Shown piece after piece: positions 1 to 12,666 of a stretch of DNA of 64,000 nt. Where the stretch lies: NCBI RefSeq assembly GCF_000283155.1, contig NW_004454171.1, positions 6,201,104 through 6,265,103 on the forward strand, written 5' to 3'. Source of the DNA: Ceratotherium simum simum. Taxonomy: Eukaryota; Chordata; Mammalia; Perissodactyla; Rhinocerotidae. The notes beneath the pieces were generated by a model. It searched no databases, was not told the origin of the DNA, and saw only the letters and a program-made list of their open reading frames with translations. Positions within the stretch are counted from its first letter, which is position 1, and each line of letters starts with the position of its first letter. A program made the translations under genes and the position numbers.

Positions 1-825
1 CCCTACCCAGAAATCGGACAGAGTTATTTCTTTTGAAAGTTAGAACACCCATGTTTTTCATTTTATCAAAATGGTTACAGTGTACAGGTGTTTGCTGATT
101 GCAGAAACCACAGCTGAAGCTGAGTTTCAAAGTCGTGGTCCTCCAAGACTCAGTCAGCCAGATGTAGAAACAAGGCTTCCCGTTTCAGCAAGGGATGGCA
201 TCCCGGTGCTGCTACGTTATCCCTTTTCTAATTCTGCAGTGAAATTGTGAGGTTAGAATAATATAAGGACGCATGTGTAGTCGTAGGTAGCATGGCTAAT
301 CATTAGAATCTAAATTAAACTCTGGTGTGATGGGACCGACAGACTGTTATCCACAACTTCACAGGGATAAAAGTCAGCGTGAGAGCAAAGCCATCATGCT
401 TGTCAAGGGTAGAAGAAAACAAAAGACATACTATAAGCTGGTGAGAACCAGCTGCGAAGGCTGAATTGCTCAGGCCCATGTTTTATTCATTTTAGAAGGG
501 TTTCTCCGGGAGAAGAGAAGGCACATTCCCCGGCAGAATTCACTTGCCCAGAATGGCAGACAGAGAAATGGATATGTGTTTGATTGAACTTGGAAAAATA
601 TAAGAAGACATTTGGAATTGCAGAGAATATTAACAATGCTGCTGCAAGCCAGCCTGAATGGTCCAGTGAAACCTGCCCCCCAGAGGCAGAGCTTCTGGTC
701 TTCTCTGTAGCAAGGTAACACACAGGTGTGGACTTCTTTTACAAACCCTGGGCAGGAGATGGTATGTGGAACTGAGCTGCCTACGACCCTGGTGAGGAAC
801 AAAAGAAATTTACTTTTCCATACAT
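1..825. other. Noncoding sequence, no gene recognised
   Basis: Unique-looking sequence at the window edge. Minus-strand open frames at 470-802 overlap one another, have no splice or family support and look like chance. Nothing else is recognised. Confidence 0.5.
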
Positions 826-1590
826 TTTTTTTTTAACATTTTAACCATTTTTAAGTGTACAATTCAGTGGCATTAAGTATATTCATAATGCTGTACAACC
901 ACCACCACTACCCATTTCCAGAACTTTTTCATCATCCCTAACAGAAACTCTGTACCCATTAAACAATAACTCCTCATACCGTGCTCTCCCTTCAGCCTCT
1001 GTAACCTCTATTCTATTTTCTGTCTATAAATTTACCTATTCTAGGTACCTCACAGAAGTGGAATCATATAGTATTTCTCATTTTGTGTCTGGTTTGTTTC
1101 ACCCAGCATAATGTTTTCAAGGTTCATCCGTGTTGCAGCATGTATCAGAAAGTCCTTCCTTTTTAAGGCTGAATAATATTCCATTGTCTGTGTATACCAC
1201 ATCTTGTTTATCCATTTGTCTATCGATGGATGCTTGTGCTGTTTCCACTTTTTGGCAATTATGAATAGTGCTGCTATGAAAATTGGTACAGAAATATCTG
1301 TTTGAGTCCCTGCTTTCAATTATTTTGAGTATATACCTATGTGTGAAATTGCAGATCATATGGTACCTCTATGTTTAACTTTTTGAGGAGCTGCCAGCCT
1401 ATTTTCCACAGTGGCTGCACCATTTTACATTCTCACCAGCAATAAATGAGGGTTCTAATTTCTCCACATCCTTGCCGACATTTGTCATTTTTGATTTTCT
1501 TTTTTAAAGTAGCCATCCCAATGGGTGTGAAGTGGTATCTCATGGTGGTTTTGACTTGCATTTCATACTCTTAATGATTTAGTCACAAAG
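826..1590 (-). mobile_element. LINE-1 3' end (L1M class), minus strand
   Basis: Read on the plus strand this is the reverse complement of an old L1 3' end. It opens with a T-run (the tail), then the typical 3' UTR text 'aaccatttttaagtgtaca', then the end of ORF2, including 'ctgaataatattccattg' and 'tttccacagtggctgcacc'. Stops and small changes break the reading frame, so it is a dead 5'-truncated copy. The small open frames at 1050-1359 minus are ORF2 remnants. The exact subfamily (L1MA/L1MB range) is not resolved. Confidence 0.9.
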
Positions 1591-1639
1591 GACAGGTCTG
1601 TCTTTTCCTTTGAAATTTCAGTAGTTGCTCTAGTCAACC

Positions 1640-3142
1640 AAACAGGGTGTGTGTGAAGCCTATTTCCTGACAAATCTCAGAGCCGCTCTGCAGGGATTCC
1701 ACTTTGTAACTGTCACAACCACACAGCACACAGAGGCTGATTGCAATTGTAGAAAGGCAAATATCGGAATCAAGAAGGGCACTTTGCACTCCCAGTGGGT
1801 TGGATGAAGGGTTTTTTTTTCTTCTTTTAATGCGGCAGCATCAGAGACCTGCCGTTCAGTGCAAACCGGGCAATTCACCCATCACGCCTGTGAAGATGTT
1901 TGAAATAGATGTTCTAATGGCAGAAAGTCTAGACAAAGGTGCCCATTGCAGGGCCTGCTGCTTTTGAGGGAAAAGCTGATCGCTCTGACCCAACATCAAG
2001 ACCAGTAAATTGTACCTGTGATAATTGGAAAGAGCTGGATCTGGAAGGATCAATCAGAGAAGTCGCTTCTCTCCTGATTGGCTGATGGCAGCAGGCCCCT
2101 TTATACTACTACACGAAAAGGCCACAGGACAATAGTGCATTCCTCTTTAGAACTAGACATATCAGAGCTGCAGCAGACATTTCTCCTTGATGACTCTCAA
2201 GAAGATGGTGCCCCTGATGGAGGGACTGATGTTGGCAACATTCAGGAGAGAAGGGGTGTCGCCAGTGTTCTTAAATACATCTTAGTAATGGACGGTCAGA
2301 TGTCATAGTCATCTTTTTTCACATGCCCTTGAAGCGGGAAAGTATTTGATGTTGTAAAGATGGAGGTAAGGCCTCCACAAATCTGGCCTAGACTCTAGTT
2401 GTCAGACTCTGGTGAGGCTATTCCAGTCAACACCAATGAAACTCACCTCTGCTGGTTATGCTGGACTAAGGATCTGATTGACTTTGTTAGTAGGTCAAGA
2501 AGAGTAGTAATTATAGGAGCTTCTGGCTAACTGGCAACAGAGTAGAGAAAGGTACAATTGAACCTTTGAGTGATGGAGATATCACTGTTCTACGTGGGCT
2601 CTTGAGTTTCTAAGGAGCAAAATTTCCCAGAGAAAGAATCTGATTAGCCTACTTGATCACTATTATCTCTAGGCAAAGCTTTTTTGCCAAACTTCTTCCT
2701 GGATTTCTGGGCACAGATTGGCTGACCTTGCGTCAGCTCATTGATCAGGCTCCCATCAGCTGTGGCTGGGGGTCTGGTCACATGATACACAACATGGCCA
2801 CTCCTGTTCAAACACGAGAGGACAGGGGCAAGACTGTTTCCAGAGTCAGGATGTGTATCGAGTCTACGGTTGATGGGTCTAATACATTCAGACCTAACTG
2901 CATTTACGAAAACCAGACACCAGGACTTCACATTTATCTCCCCCGCTTAAAACTTAGAACAGTTTCTGCAGGTTATGAGAATAAGTTATAAAAAGAATTT
3001 AGCTCAGATCTTACTTTCACAATTATTCCTAATCATTATTCATCATTTATTTAATTTTTCAAACAACCCCTCCCTCCCAAAGAGAGGACAAGAATGAAAA
3101 AGAATATCCATATAAATCTCGCAGCAGGAAAAAAAAAAGTCT
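1640..3142. other. Unassigned repeat-like and unique sequence
   Basis: No gene is recognised. About 2640-2850 resembles the 'gattggctgaccttgcgtca' to 'acaacatggccactcctg' part of a common old mammalian interspersed repeat that I cannot name. Open frames at 2078-2308 and 2653-2991 (plus) match nothing I know. Confidence 0.35.
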
Positions 3143-3168
3143 CTAAGAGAGTTTCCTTAAGGTGTTAC

Positions 3169-3242
3169 CTGAGTTGAGTAGTTTAGATGTTCCTAGCGTA
3201 AATCCAGATGGAATTAATTCTCTTACTGTCCAGTGGTTTGAT
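3169..3242 (-). CDS. Candidate coding exon (74 nt), unidentified gene
   Basis: Seen: on the minus strand a T-rich tract and AG precede the interval, and 'gtaaca' follows it. One frame is open across it (SNHWTVRELIPSGFTLG and onward) and the other two have stops. It needs two codon bases from the previous exon, and the candidate exon at 26624-26748 ends with exactly two. The join would therefore be in frame, but one in three random pairs would pass that test. The donor is only moderate and the protein is not recognised. It could be noise. The frame also stays open upstream of the acceptor (to about 3331), which weakens the case that the splice site is what defines the open stretch. Confidence 0.2.
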
Positions 3243-3399
3243 CTAATAGTCATTGAGTGAAAAAAAAAGTTCTTTCCTCTTTTTGGAATTCTCATCTTAG
3301 AAGGACCACCAAGTTTCAAAGCATCACTCATATCTTTCTTCTTAAAGATTCAGTGTTGCTTTCCCTTCTCTCTCTTCCTTCCTTCCCCGCTTTGAATAA

Positions 3400-4160
3400 C
3401 CGCATTGATGGCACTCTGCTCTCGGTTCCTGGGGCTCACAGCTCTGGTCAACTTCAGTCCCTCCCTACTCTCCTCTCTTTCCCCAACAGTAAGTCATCAC
3501 TGGGGCCTGGCTTTGTGTCCCTTCAACCCATCCCTTCCAATTTATTCCCACAGTTTTGGCAACAGTGTCTCATTTGGGGCTCTGCCATTGGCCGTCCTCA
3601 GCTCCCTCAGATTTCCTACACAGAGCCTGGAGAACTATCTGACATGAATCTTATTTGGCTCGCCCCACTCCTCACTTTGCAAAGCTGTGGGAAAGCCTCT
3701 GTCAAATTCCAATCCCACATCATGTGCTTCCTACATTAAAGTTGCTGGTCACATGCTCCACGGATTATCAACCCACCCACCCCCACTCGGTAGGACGCCC
3801 CAACTCTGACCACTCTGCAGTCCACTGTTGTGCCCCCTCTCAGCCTTTCTACAGGCCATTGCCTCCTCTGGAATGCTCCCCACCATCATCACCCTCTGGG
3901 GCCTCGTTCAATTCCAATTCCAGCAGAAATCCCCCAGCATTATCCTGTAGGTCTGCATACACTACGTCCTTTCCTTTAACTGCCTCCTCATGGCTCAACC
4001 TGGGTCTTCTTGTCCATGACGCTTGCTGCCCAATTGGTTCCCTAAGCTTCTACCCCCGTGAGACCGGGAGTCTACCAAGACCTGTTCTCAGCTCACAGAA
4101 AGAGGAAAACAAATTCTCTTGTCAGCAGGGCAGCCCCACTTTAGAGTTGTTCCAGGTATT
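3400..4160 (+). mobile_element. Probable LINE-2 (L2) remnant
   Basis: Pyrimidine-rich, CT-biased text with plus-strand open frames across 3257-4182. It resembles decayed L2 ORF2/3' sequence in phrasing ('tctggaatgctccccacc', 'tctaccaag'). The match is weaker than for the other L2 copies in the window. Confidence 0.35.
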
Positions 4161-4429
4161 GTTTGTATTCCAAATTCACTGAAGAACAGTGGAACATATC
4201 CTTACCCTGGCCAACGCTCCTTACTGCTGACCACCCATGATTCCCCAGATGAAGCAAATGCTTTCCAAGGTCAAGTTCAAGAGGCATCTGTTACCTGGGA
4301 GGGATAAGACATTACTGGCACCTAGTAAACTCATACCTTGGACAAGTTTGCCAGATTAGCTAGAGAATATGGATTAAAGGACTAGAACAAAGGGCCACTA
4401 TATTTTGATATTTTATATATCAATTAGGA

Positions 4430-4700
4430 ATTTTTTTGGTTAAAATGACAAAAACCCAGTTTGAACTAGCTTGGTCATATAGGGAGATTTAATTGGATCA
4501 TGGAGTTGAAGAAAGGATTGAACCAACAAGTTGGGTAAGTTAAGGCACGGGGTTGAACTAGAACCTGGAATTCAAATGCCAGCAGGTACCACAGTGGTAC
4601 CGGTATGCCTCTGACTAGAAAAGAAGCCAGTGTGGCTGAGACACGCTGCTGAGGAGATCACACACATCTGCGGCATAGAAGCTCCTGGAATTCGTAGACA
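4430..4700 (+). mobile_element. Old interspersed repeat, family not assigned
   Basis: The stretch starting 'ggttaaaatgacaaaaaccc' resembles a widespread mammalian repeat beginning 'ggttgcaagtaacagaaacc'. The same motif recurs at 47440-47600. I could not name the family. Confidence 0.35.
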
Positions 4701-5414
4701 CTTGTTGGGAAGCTGTGCGTGGTACTATCACCTCCAGCGTTGCATGCAATTCTGTTGCAATAAGATGTTCCTTCAGTTTTTAGAGATATCAAATGTGTAT
4801 ATAACTAGAGGGTCAGCAGGTATATCAAATTTCTTTATTTGCTGCACTTTAAGCTTAGCAGCATTTGTTTAAATATTATATCTTTGAAGTGTAATTGTGT
4901 TTTTACCTTTTTCTTAGAAATGAATAATTATGAATATATATTTATACATCTCACACATAATGATGATAATAGGAACCTTAAAAAGTGCCTTGGAACAGAT
5001 GGTAGTTTTAGAACAAAACAGATCCATTAGCTGTCACATCCAGCTTCCTGTAAGATGAAAAATAGAGTTAGCTCTCAGGTAGGGCTAAGAAAAGCTCTCA
5101 CTTATTCTAATACCTTAACATATGGGTTCTTTTGTAAAAATTTTGCCATGGGAAGACTATGACAACTCACTATTGATGAATGTCACAAACTGCAGAAAAA
5201 AAAATCGCTTCTCTGATCAAATGCTATGAAACCTAATTCAAAATATATTTTAAAAAATGATGCTGTTGATTTCAGACCAAATGATGCAAATTTCCAGGGT
5301 TTTCCAGATATGCATATTCTGTCTTCATTTGTAGACACATTTTATCTCATATTAAGAAAGAGGAAGAAGTAATCTCCTAGTCTACAAAATAGAGTTTTCT
5401 AGAACTGGAGAAAC
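4701..5414. other. AT-rich noncoding sequence
   Basis: No gene is recognised. The part at about 5200-5340 is AT-rich and free of obvious repeat text, so it could be conserved noncoding DNA, but only an alignment would show that. Confidence 0.4.
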
Positions 5415-5530
5415 CCTTAGAAGTCATTACAGATGAAGCAAATGACTTGTCCAAGGTCAGACAAGGTTTAGAGCCAGAGCAGGTACTGGAAATTGAGTCT
5501 TCTCTCCAGTGTCTTTTCACCACCTCCGTC
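5415..5530 (-). mobile_element. MIR SINE fragment
   Basis: Contains the reversed MIR core 'cttgtccaaggtcag' followed by 'agagccagagcagg', a diverged form of the usual MIR text read on the minus strand. Confidence 0.55.
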
Positions 5531-6722
5531 AAATGCTAGCCAGTCATTTTCTAAAGGACTATTTCTATGAATAGTCACTCATATCAGATTCTCTGTGTAT
5601 GTGTATTCATGGAGATTCACTAAACAATTTGATAAAAGATTTTTAAACCACATTTTACATGACCACAGACAGTTTTCAAGAAAAATATATTTATGGGCAT
5701 CTTGCTCTACTCAATAGAAACAGCAGAATTCTTTGTATACCCCAGAATACAGGGTCTACGGACAGCCAAGAGAACTTTAATAGTTAAAGCTTAAGTGCCT
5801 ATTTACTGAGCCATCAAACCTGTGTTTAAATAACTCAGTCCATGTTTTACATGGGAATGAAATGGAACTTCTGTCTACCAGCCCTGATGCAAGTCGGTCA
5901 TGAATGAGAACAGAAACACAGGCATTTAAACCACAAGAAAGAAAACACACAGGTGGGCAAAGTTTTAAAGAATCTGAAAACCTCTATTATTCATGAAGCG
6001 GGAGAGTAAATTAAATTAACTTAATATAAAATATAGCGATTATTTGCACTCGGAAGTCATCACAGTAAGCCAATCCATGGTCATTCTGTTCTCTGCTCTC
6101 ATACAGTCTTCAGATTGGTTTGCCCTCATGTCCTCCTCTGACAGAACTAAAGTGACAATCCTGACACTAGAACTAGCAGGATATCAGAGTCCTGATACTA
6201 GAATACGAGCAGGTGTTCTGCTTTTCACTGGTGGCTCTTCTTCCAGTTATAGAATCTTTTTTGTTTTAATCTTTTGGTTTCTTTATGAATTCAAGTTGAG
6301 TTTTACATTTTCACTATTTCACAGGAATAATTTGATTGTCTTTTTGGTCTGACCTATATAGTTGGTGTTAAACAGAGAGTCCCTCAAATGGTGAAATCAG
6401 GAAAAAAGCAAGGCTTAAATAAAACGACCCACTGTAAAATGAGCACATATTGCGGCCCTATTCTGTGTGGACTGCCTGCTTTATTTGCCACTACTTTTAT
6501 GTGACCTTCTATTGGTCTTTACATTTCAGTAGTATTTCTACATGTGTCCGTTAGTCTTTACCATAAGATTGCTTCTAGCTCAAAAATTCTGTAAGGAATA
6601 AAAGTCACGGTTCTTGCTTTCAGTAAATTTACCATCAAGTTAGAGAGATGAGCTGGATTGTAATATAGGACATGGGTTTTGCAGAAGCTCTGAGAAGACA
6701 GAGGCCAGTGAGAGCTGTGCTG
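5531..6722. other. Noncoding sequence, nothing recognised
   Basis: AT-rich unique-looking DNA. The 102-codon open frame at 6044-6352 (plus) has no recognisable protein content. Confidence 0.4.
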
Positions 6723-7000
6723 TCACAAAAGGCTGCTTGTAGGGGATCCTGACGGCTCACAGGATGGGAAGAAGGAAGGGCTTCCAAGTGAAGGACAATA
6801 TGAGTTATGAGCCACAGAAGTGAAAACTAGTTTCAAGAACCAAAGACCTATGTTGACAACTGTGCGTGTGAGTGGGAAATGATGGGTTGACCCTGAAGAT
6901 GCCCTCCAGGTCACTTGGCAACTAGGCCAAGAGCCCTAATCTCTAGCACCACTGATGACTCAGTTTACCTGTTCTATTTAAGAGTGCCCATGGATTTAAG
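6723..7000. repeat. 278-bp direct repeat, copy 1
   Basis: Aligns end to end without gaps to 7959-8236. I counted about 32 mismatches by eye (roughly 88 percent identity). Similarity starts abruptly at 'tcacaaaagg' and ends at 'ggatttaag'. The best-matching block, 'tgatgggttgaccctgaaga' to 'ggccaagagccctaat', is identical in both copies. It matches no repeat family I know. Confidence 0.85.
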
Positions 7001-7958
7001 GTGATGTTGTCCAATCGATGGGACTCTAATGGCATGGCCTGCTCATCCACATAGCAGGAATCTATGGCATCAGAGAGAATTTTATTTAGCCAAACTCTAA
7101 CACCAATCTAGTCCTCCCTCTAGAAAGTATATTTGTTTAAATGAACTCTTTTAAAATGTTAAAAATTGAAATTACATGGCAAATGAGATGGAATTTTATA
7201 GACAAAATTTATAAAACTCTGTATCTCTACCAACTCTTTTGAAAAATGGGAAATTTAGAATTTTTTAGCATATAGCTGTCACCAAAAAATCAAACAGTAC
7301 ATTAAATATTTTTGAAAAGGATTTTTCTCAAGGAAAAATGAACATGTCCAAAGTGCACTGAAGACTAACTGCCCAGAAAAACAACTAGACACAAAGTCTA
7401 TGTACTATCTTCCACTTTTTGGATATTGAATTTTTCCCCTCCACAAAGGACTGACTGGTCCTTTGGCAGACAAATGCGTGTAAATGGTGTGTCACTTGTG
7501 CAGGGAATTAACCCACTGGGTGCATTTTACTGACAGGGCAGAAAGCAGAGTCTACTACTGAGTCTGAAATGAGCTGCATCAGACAATCCATCAGGAGCTC
7601 ACTTTTTTCTGCTTGCCTCAAGATGATGTCAGTAGGTCCAAGGTAGGTGGTTCTGTCTGTGTTTGGACCTCACCAGTTATCTTAGCTTTGGACTTTCAAC
7701 AGTGAATTCTGCGTGCTGAGAGACATGTTACAAATCCAGATCATTAATTACTACCTAGCCTGGGTGAAAATCCAATCCCACTGTTGAAAAAAGTTGTTTA
7801 GTGCTTTGTTCCAACTGACAAAAGGTGTCCTCACTTTTGTGACCATGGTACTTCCCATAGCTCGTACACTGTGAGAAGAGATGGCGGGATAGCCACCCAG
7901 CTTTTTCCAACCAGTAGCTCTGAACTCTTTCCAATCTGTGGCATATGATTTGAATCAA
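7001..7958. other. Spacer between the 278-bp repeat copies
   Basis: AT-rich sequence of 958 bp with no recognised gene or repeat. Confidence 0.4.
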
Positions 7959-8236
7959 TCACAAAAGGCCACTTGAAGGGGATGAAATGCCCTCACAGGA
8001 TAGGAAGAAGGAAGGGCTTCCCAGTGAGGGACGATATGAGTTAGCAGCCACAGAAGTGAGAACTAGTTTCAAGAACCAAAGATGTGTGTTTCAAACTGTG
8101 TGTGTGAGTGGAGAATGATGGGTTGACCCTGAAGATGCCCTCCAGGTCACTTGGCAACTAGGCCAAGAGCCCTAATCTCTAGCACCACCGATGACTGAGT
8201 TTACCTGTTCTACCTAAGAGTGCCCATGGGTTTAAG
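7959..8236. repeat. 278-bp direct repeat, copy 2
   Basis: Second copy of the unit at 6723-7000, same length and same orientation. Differences cluster near the left end and around one internal GT-rich stretch; most of the right half is nearly identical. No target-site duplication or terminal inverted repeat is evident, so either a local duplication or two insertions of an unrecognised element is possible. Confidence 0.85.
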
Positions 8237-9534
8237 TATGTGAACATATACTGAAATGAACTTTACTTTCATATACTTCTCATGAACAAAGAAATTAGAT
8301 TGACCCAAGAAATCAGAAATGGGTTTCTAAAAGGTTTACTGGTATATTTCTGTTTTTTTAAAGTATAGCCTAAATTTCTTAGTTTTGGTAGACTTTTATT
8401 TCTTACTAAAAAAACTCCTGCTGTTGCCCATCAGAGGAGCAGCAGGATAGGTACAGAGGAATGAACCCCAGAGTTGGGGTCCAGAGCCTGGGGTGGGAAT
8501 CCTGCCTCTTCTGAATTAAGAACACCTGTATGATACAGGAAGCCCTTATTCCCCATTGGTGATAGAGTCATATTCCAGGCTGTGCACTCCTTCACACACT
8601 CCACCCCAGGCAGGAGGCAAAGTGGTATCTGATTGTCAAGTTTGGGAGGAGCTGAATACACTTGGCCCAGCACCCTCCTCCTTTCTCCCTCGGAGTGTAC
8701 CAGTCAGCACACATTCTCGGTCAGTTCTCAAGGGGGTGGCCTGTGGTTGTTCAGCAGTGACACTGTCGATGGCTAGGAAAGTATATCTAATTTAGGGGCA
8801 TGGCATTCCCAGGCCCACTGCCAACAGACTGAAACCACATTCTCCACTATCACTCTATCAGTAAGACAATTGCCTGACTCGACTGGTTCTGAATGGAAGG
8901 GAAATGGGTTGGGGATATTATTTATTCATCCCTATTCAAGAAGACCTAGCATGGTACCTGGAATCTCTCTGTCTTTAGTACATTTTTGCTTAAAATTAAT
9001 GAAGATGTAGAGAGTGGATCTGGTGGAAAAAAGCAAAGTAGGCTGAGTGTGAAAATTATAAATAGGCATTTTGAAGCAGTTGATTCAGCTTCCAACTCCC
9101 AGAGACAGATCATTAGCATTAGAATAGAAAATGGCAGTATCTCTGCCCATGGGAAGTTCAGGATAAAATGGTCACCCTTAGGAATTCCAGAACACTCCAC
9201 TGTTCTCAGAGTCTCTTGGTCTCAGCCAAAGCTGGAGGAGTCCTCACTACAGACTTCCTGGTTCATTTGTTTACTCAGAGCAAGTGGAGAGATTGACCAG
9301 CTCAGTGTCCAGGTTTTAAACCAAACAGTTTGGGAGATGGCAAGATAAAGGCCCTGATTCAATTTCAGTTTCTTTCTCTTTTAAAAATAATAAGGTTCAG
9401 AAACACAATGATCCAAAGGTAGTAGCTGGATGAAGTCCATTTGGTTTCCAGGCCTTGATATGGGAAGAAAAGGAGACACAGCACAGACAATTGATCTCTA
9501 TTCCAAGGAGGAAGGCAATCTACAAAAATTAGTG
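8237..9534. other. Noncoding sequence, nothing recognised
   Basis: No family or splice support was found for any open frame here, including the 120-codon frame at 8986-9348 (plus), whose protein is not recognised. Confidence 0.4.
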
Positions 9535-9845
9535 CTCATGGGGGAAGGGAGTCAAAAGGTACAAACTTCCAGTTATAAAATAAGTAAGTCAGGGGGATGT
9601 AATGTATACCATGGCAACTATAGTTAACAATACTGTCTTGCATATTTGAAAGTTGCTAAGAAAGTAGACCTTAAAAGTTCTCATGGCAAGAAAAAACAAT
9701 TCTGTAACTATGTATGGTGATAGATGTTAACCAGACTTATTTGGTGATCATTTTGCCATATATACAAATATTGAATCATTATGTTGTACACTTGAAACTA
9801 ATATGATGTTGTATGTTCAATTATACCTCAATTAAAAAAAATAAT
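9535..9845 (+). mobile_element. LINE-1 3' UTR and tail, plus strand
   Basis: Ends with the L1 3' terminal text 'tatgttgtacacttgaaact', then 'ttatacctcaatt' and an A-rich tail at about 9833-9845. It is only the last 300 bp of an element, which is typical of 5' truncation. Confidence 0.85.
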
Positions 9846-9989
9846 AATGCTCATTAACCAAAATGGAGAAGTTTTTTTTTTTTTTTTTTACTTCTTTAGG
9901 GCAAATTTTAGAAGCCTTTGATGACTGAAGAGTTTTTGGTCCCTAAATCCCCTTTTAGGTTCTATGATGGAAATGATACTTTGGGGTGT

Positions 9990-10170
9990 GATAGGCTGAC
10001 TGCTGGGCTGGGAGTCAAGAGACTGGAATCCTCCTACAATCCATTATGGAATGGATTGACAAGTCCTTGACAAGTCACTTTCCCTCTCTGCATCAAGGTT
10101 TCCCTGTCTGTGAAATGAAGGATGAGGTGGCTTTCTTCCACTGGTGGTGACAGTGGCCTCCAGGCTCCAA
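9990..10170 (+). mobile_element. MIR SINE fragment
   Basis: Shows MIR-like order: 'gacaagtcactttccctctctgc', then 'ggtttccctgtctgtgaaatg' and an 'aggatgaggtgg' follow-on. Diverged. Confidence 0.5.
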
Positions 10171-12060
10171 CTGCTTCTATCCGGCAGTGGTGCCAGTGAA
10201 TGGCTACCTGAGAGAAAGCAGGGCTCAGAGACCAGCATCCATCTCGCAGCATCTTGAATAGCACCTCTTCTCTCCCTGCCTCATCTGGCTGCCCTATCTG
10301 GCAACCACTTGCAAACTACTGCTGTGCTTCCATCTGTCGAATCTCAGTGGAACACTAGGGATGAGGGGTGTGAAATGCGGATGCTTCTTCCATATTTTTT
10401 TAGTTGTTGCTAATGGCTGTCTAGGGACAGAAATGTTGGAAAACCATTTTGGAAGTCCCTTCTGAAATACATAAAAATATCTAGAGTTCACTGGATAATT
10501 GTTTCATAGAATACAGGATGGCCACCCCCATTCTTGTAGCCAGTGACGCTGTCTGACTTATCCAAAGGGGTGAGAAGTCATTGCAGATGAATTAATCACT
10601 TGGAATAGAGCAGCAGATGTTAGCTGTCTAGTGAACAGTAACGCATTTTTGTATTTTGAGGTCTTTAAAGAACACACACATACACATCAACTCTGCTGTA
10701 TAAAAGTTACTCACAGTACATGAAAACACGATTGTTTCAAAGTAATTTCAAAATGACTGGTTTGTTTTGTTCCCAATTATGTTTATGAAAATGGCCAAAA
10801 GAATATCTGTGTCCTAGTAGTTAACACCAATGATCTATAACCCGGTTAACTTTCACCAACTGCTAGAGGTTATGTTGACATTTTCCTTCTCAACCTAATG
10901 GGTGCTTATTTTGCTAAGTGTCATCATCTTTAATTTAGAAGCATCACCCAGAAAGCAGCTAGGCCAGCAATGTGATAAAAAGTGTTCTGTATATTCCTTT
11001 GTTTCCAAAGCTAAGGACACTAAAAATACTCTGAGTACATCAAGGTCCAAAATTCATCACAGACACTATCTGCTCACTTGCTGATGGCTTGAGGAACTTT
11101 TTAGGAGAAATATTTGCACAAGTGATAGGCAGCCACTGGCAGGTGGGTGGATATAAGAGGTAGTTAAGAGAAAAAAAATGGGAACATTCTAGATCTAATC
11201 ATTAGCTACTGCTAAATCTTTTTCGCTGTTCAGTCAAAGGTACTATCAGACCATTGCAGGCAGGACCCTAGAAAGTGGAAATCTAGACCCTGTAGGGAAT
11301 GGGGTGCATCCAGGCCTCTGGGACATGGCTGTCCTCACAAGGTAGAAGGATGGCCGTGGTCAACTCGTTGTCTGTTTGTCAGCTTCTGCTCTAATTCACA
11401 TGCTATTGATAAATAAGATGGGGACGAGGGAGAGAATCGGAGCCAAACCTCACGGCAAGATTAGAAATGGCAGCCGATGCAGACACAGCCTCAGATCACG
11501 CAGAGCCGGCCTGGGCTCACACAGCTAGCCTGGCCACGCTCATTAATCTCCTTTTGGGCCCACTGACTTATTCAGACTGCAGGTGCGTAGGCTTGTCTTC
11601 GTCTTCATGGCTAAATAAAACCGTGAAAACTCTGGAAGAGTAACAATATGGTGACTTAATGGCGACTGATTGGTACGTTTGAGAAGCCCTGCGATGTGAT
11701 TTCTGACAGTTGTTTTGCATAATTAAAAGAACACTAAACAGAACTAAGAAAAAACTTTCAAAAATAGATGTGCTTCTGGATGAGATTTTACTTGTATAAT
11801 GGAATTTCTGTTTAAATTTATCTTTAAAGGAAGTTCTGTCAAAAGCAGGGCTGAGATAATAGTTCAAGTAGGCGGTACTAACACATGGTGACTGACGTCA
11901 GATTTTCTTGGAGCAGTGTAGGAGTTAAGAAGGTGGAAAGATGTGAAAAGATGACTTTATCAACTACATGAATTTCCTCATGATAGCGATAATTATATTT
12001 TAAACTCTATTCAAGTTATTTAACATCGATCTACTTTAGGTTTAAAATCGAAGAGTACAT
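10171..12060. other. Noncoding sequence, nothing recognised
   Basis: Unique-looking DNA with short open frames only. No promoter, CpG island or confident splice site was seen. Confidence 0.4.
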
Positions 12061-12666
12061 TTTCTACAACACATACCAATCCTCTGGAAAGAGAAAGAAG
12101 AGAGGAGAATTTTTGAAACGGGCTGGGCAGGGGGTTGTGCAATGGGTCATTGTATGTGGGGGCCCAAGTAGGGCCATAGCAGCAGGGAGGCCAAAGACAC
12201 ATATTTGCATGGCCCCAGCTCCCAGCATATGGTGGAAGGCAAAGCAGAGCAGCTGGGAGCTTCCATACTTGTCAAAACCATCACAACCACCCCTCACTCC
12301 CCCATCCAACCCCCAGGCCCTCAAACAGGAGCCAGCAGGCCAAAGGGTTGTCCTTAGCTTACCGAACCTGAGGAAAGAAACTCCTGAGGGTTCTCCGACA
12401 CCTGCACTCGTGGACAACATGCTGGGCAAAAGCCTCACCTTAGAACACAAAGCCTGTGCTGTGTGCCACATGGCCCTCACAGTGAGTGGCTTAGAAGCTT
12501 TGAGAAAGAAGCATTTTCCTTCCGCAGGCAGGATTAATAGCAGCACCCGAGCCAGCATGTTGGATGGATGCTGGGCATTTGCAGCTTGAACGTTCCTGGT
12601 TTTGACTATTTGTGAACAACTCCCAGTGCCTGTGACATGTAATAATTTGTTCTTCCACTGAGGCAC
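12061..12666. other. Interval with opposed open frames, probably not coding
   Basis: A 200-codon frame on the minus strand (12064-12666) and a 158-codon frame on the plus strand (12113-12589) overlap. Neither translation shows a domain or known motif. A strong polypyrimidine tract and AG (minus strand) end at about 12084 and are followed by a short frame stopping at 12020, which could look like a terminal exon. GC-rich composition is enough to explain open frames of this size. Confidence 0.3.

Noticed and set aside
1050..1359. Short minus-strand frames with L1-like peptide content
   Set aside because: They are remnants of L1 ORF2 in a dead truncated copy, not a host gene.
12064..12666. Minus-strand 200-codon frame with opposed 158-codon frame and a strong polypyrimidine-AG at about 12084
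   Set aside because: No domain, no donor pairing, no poly-A signal after the short terminal frame; kept only as a noncoding interval note.
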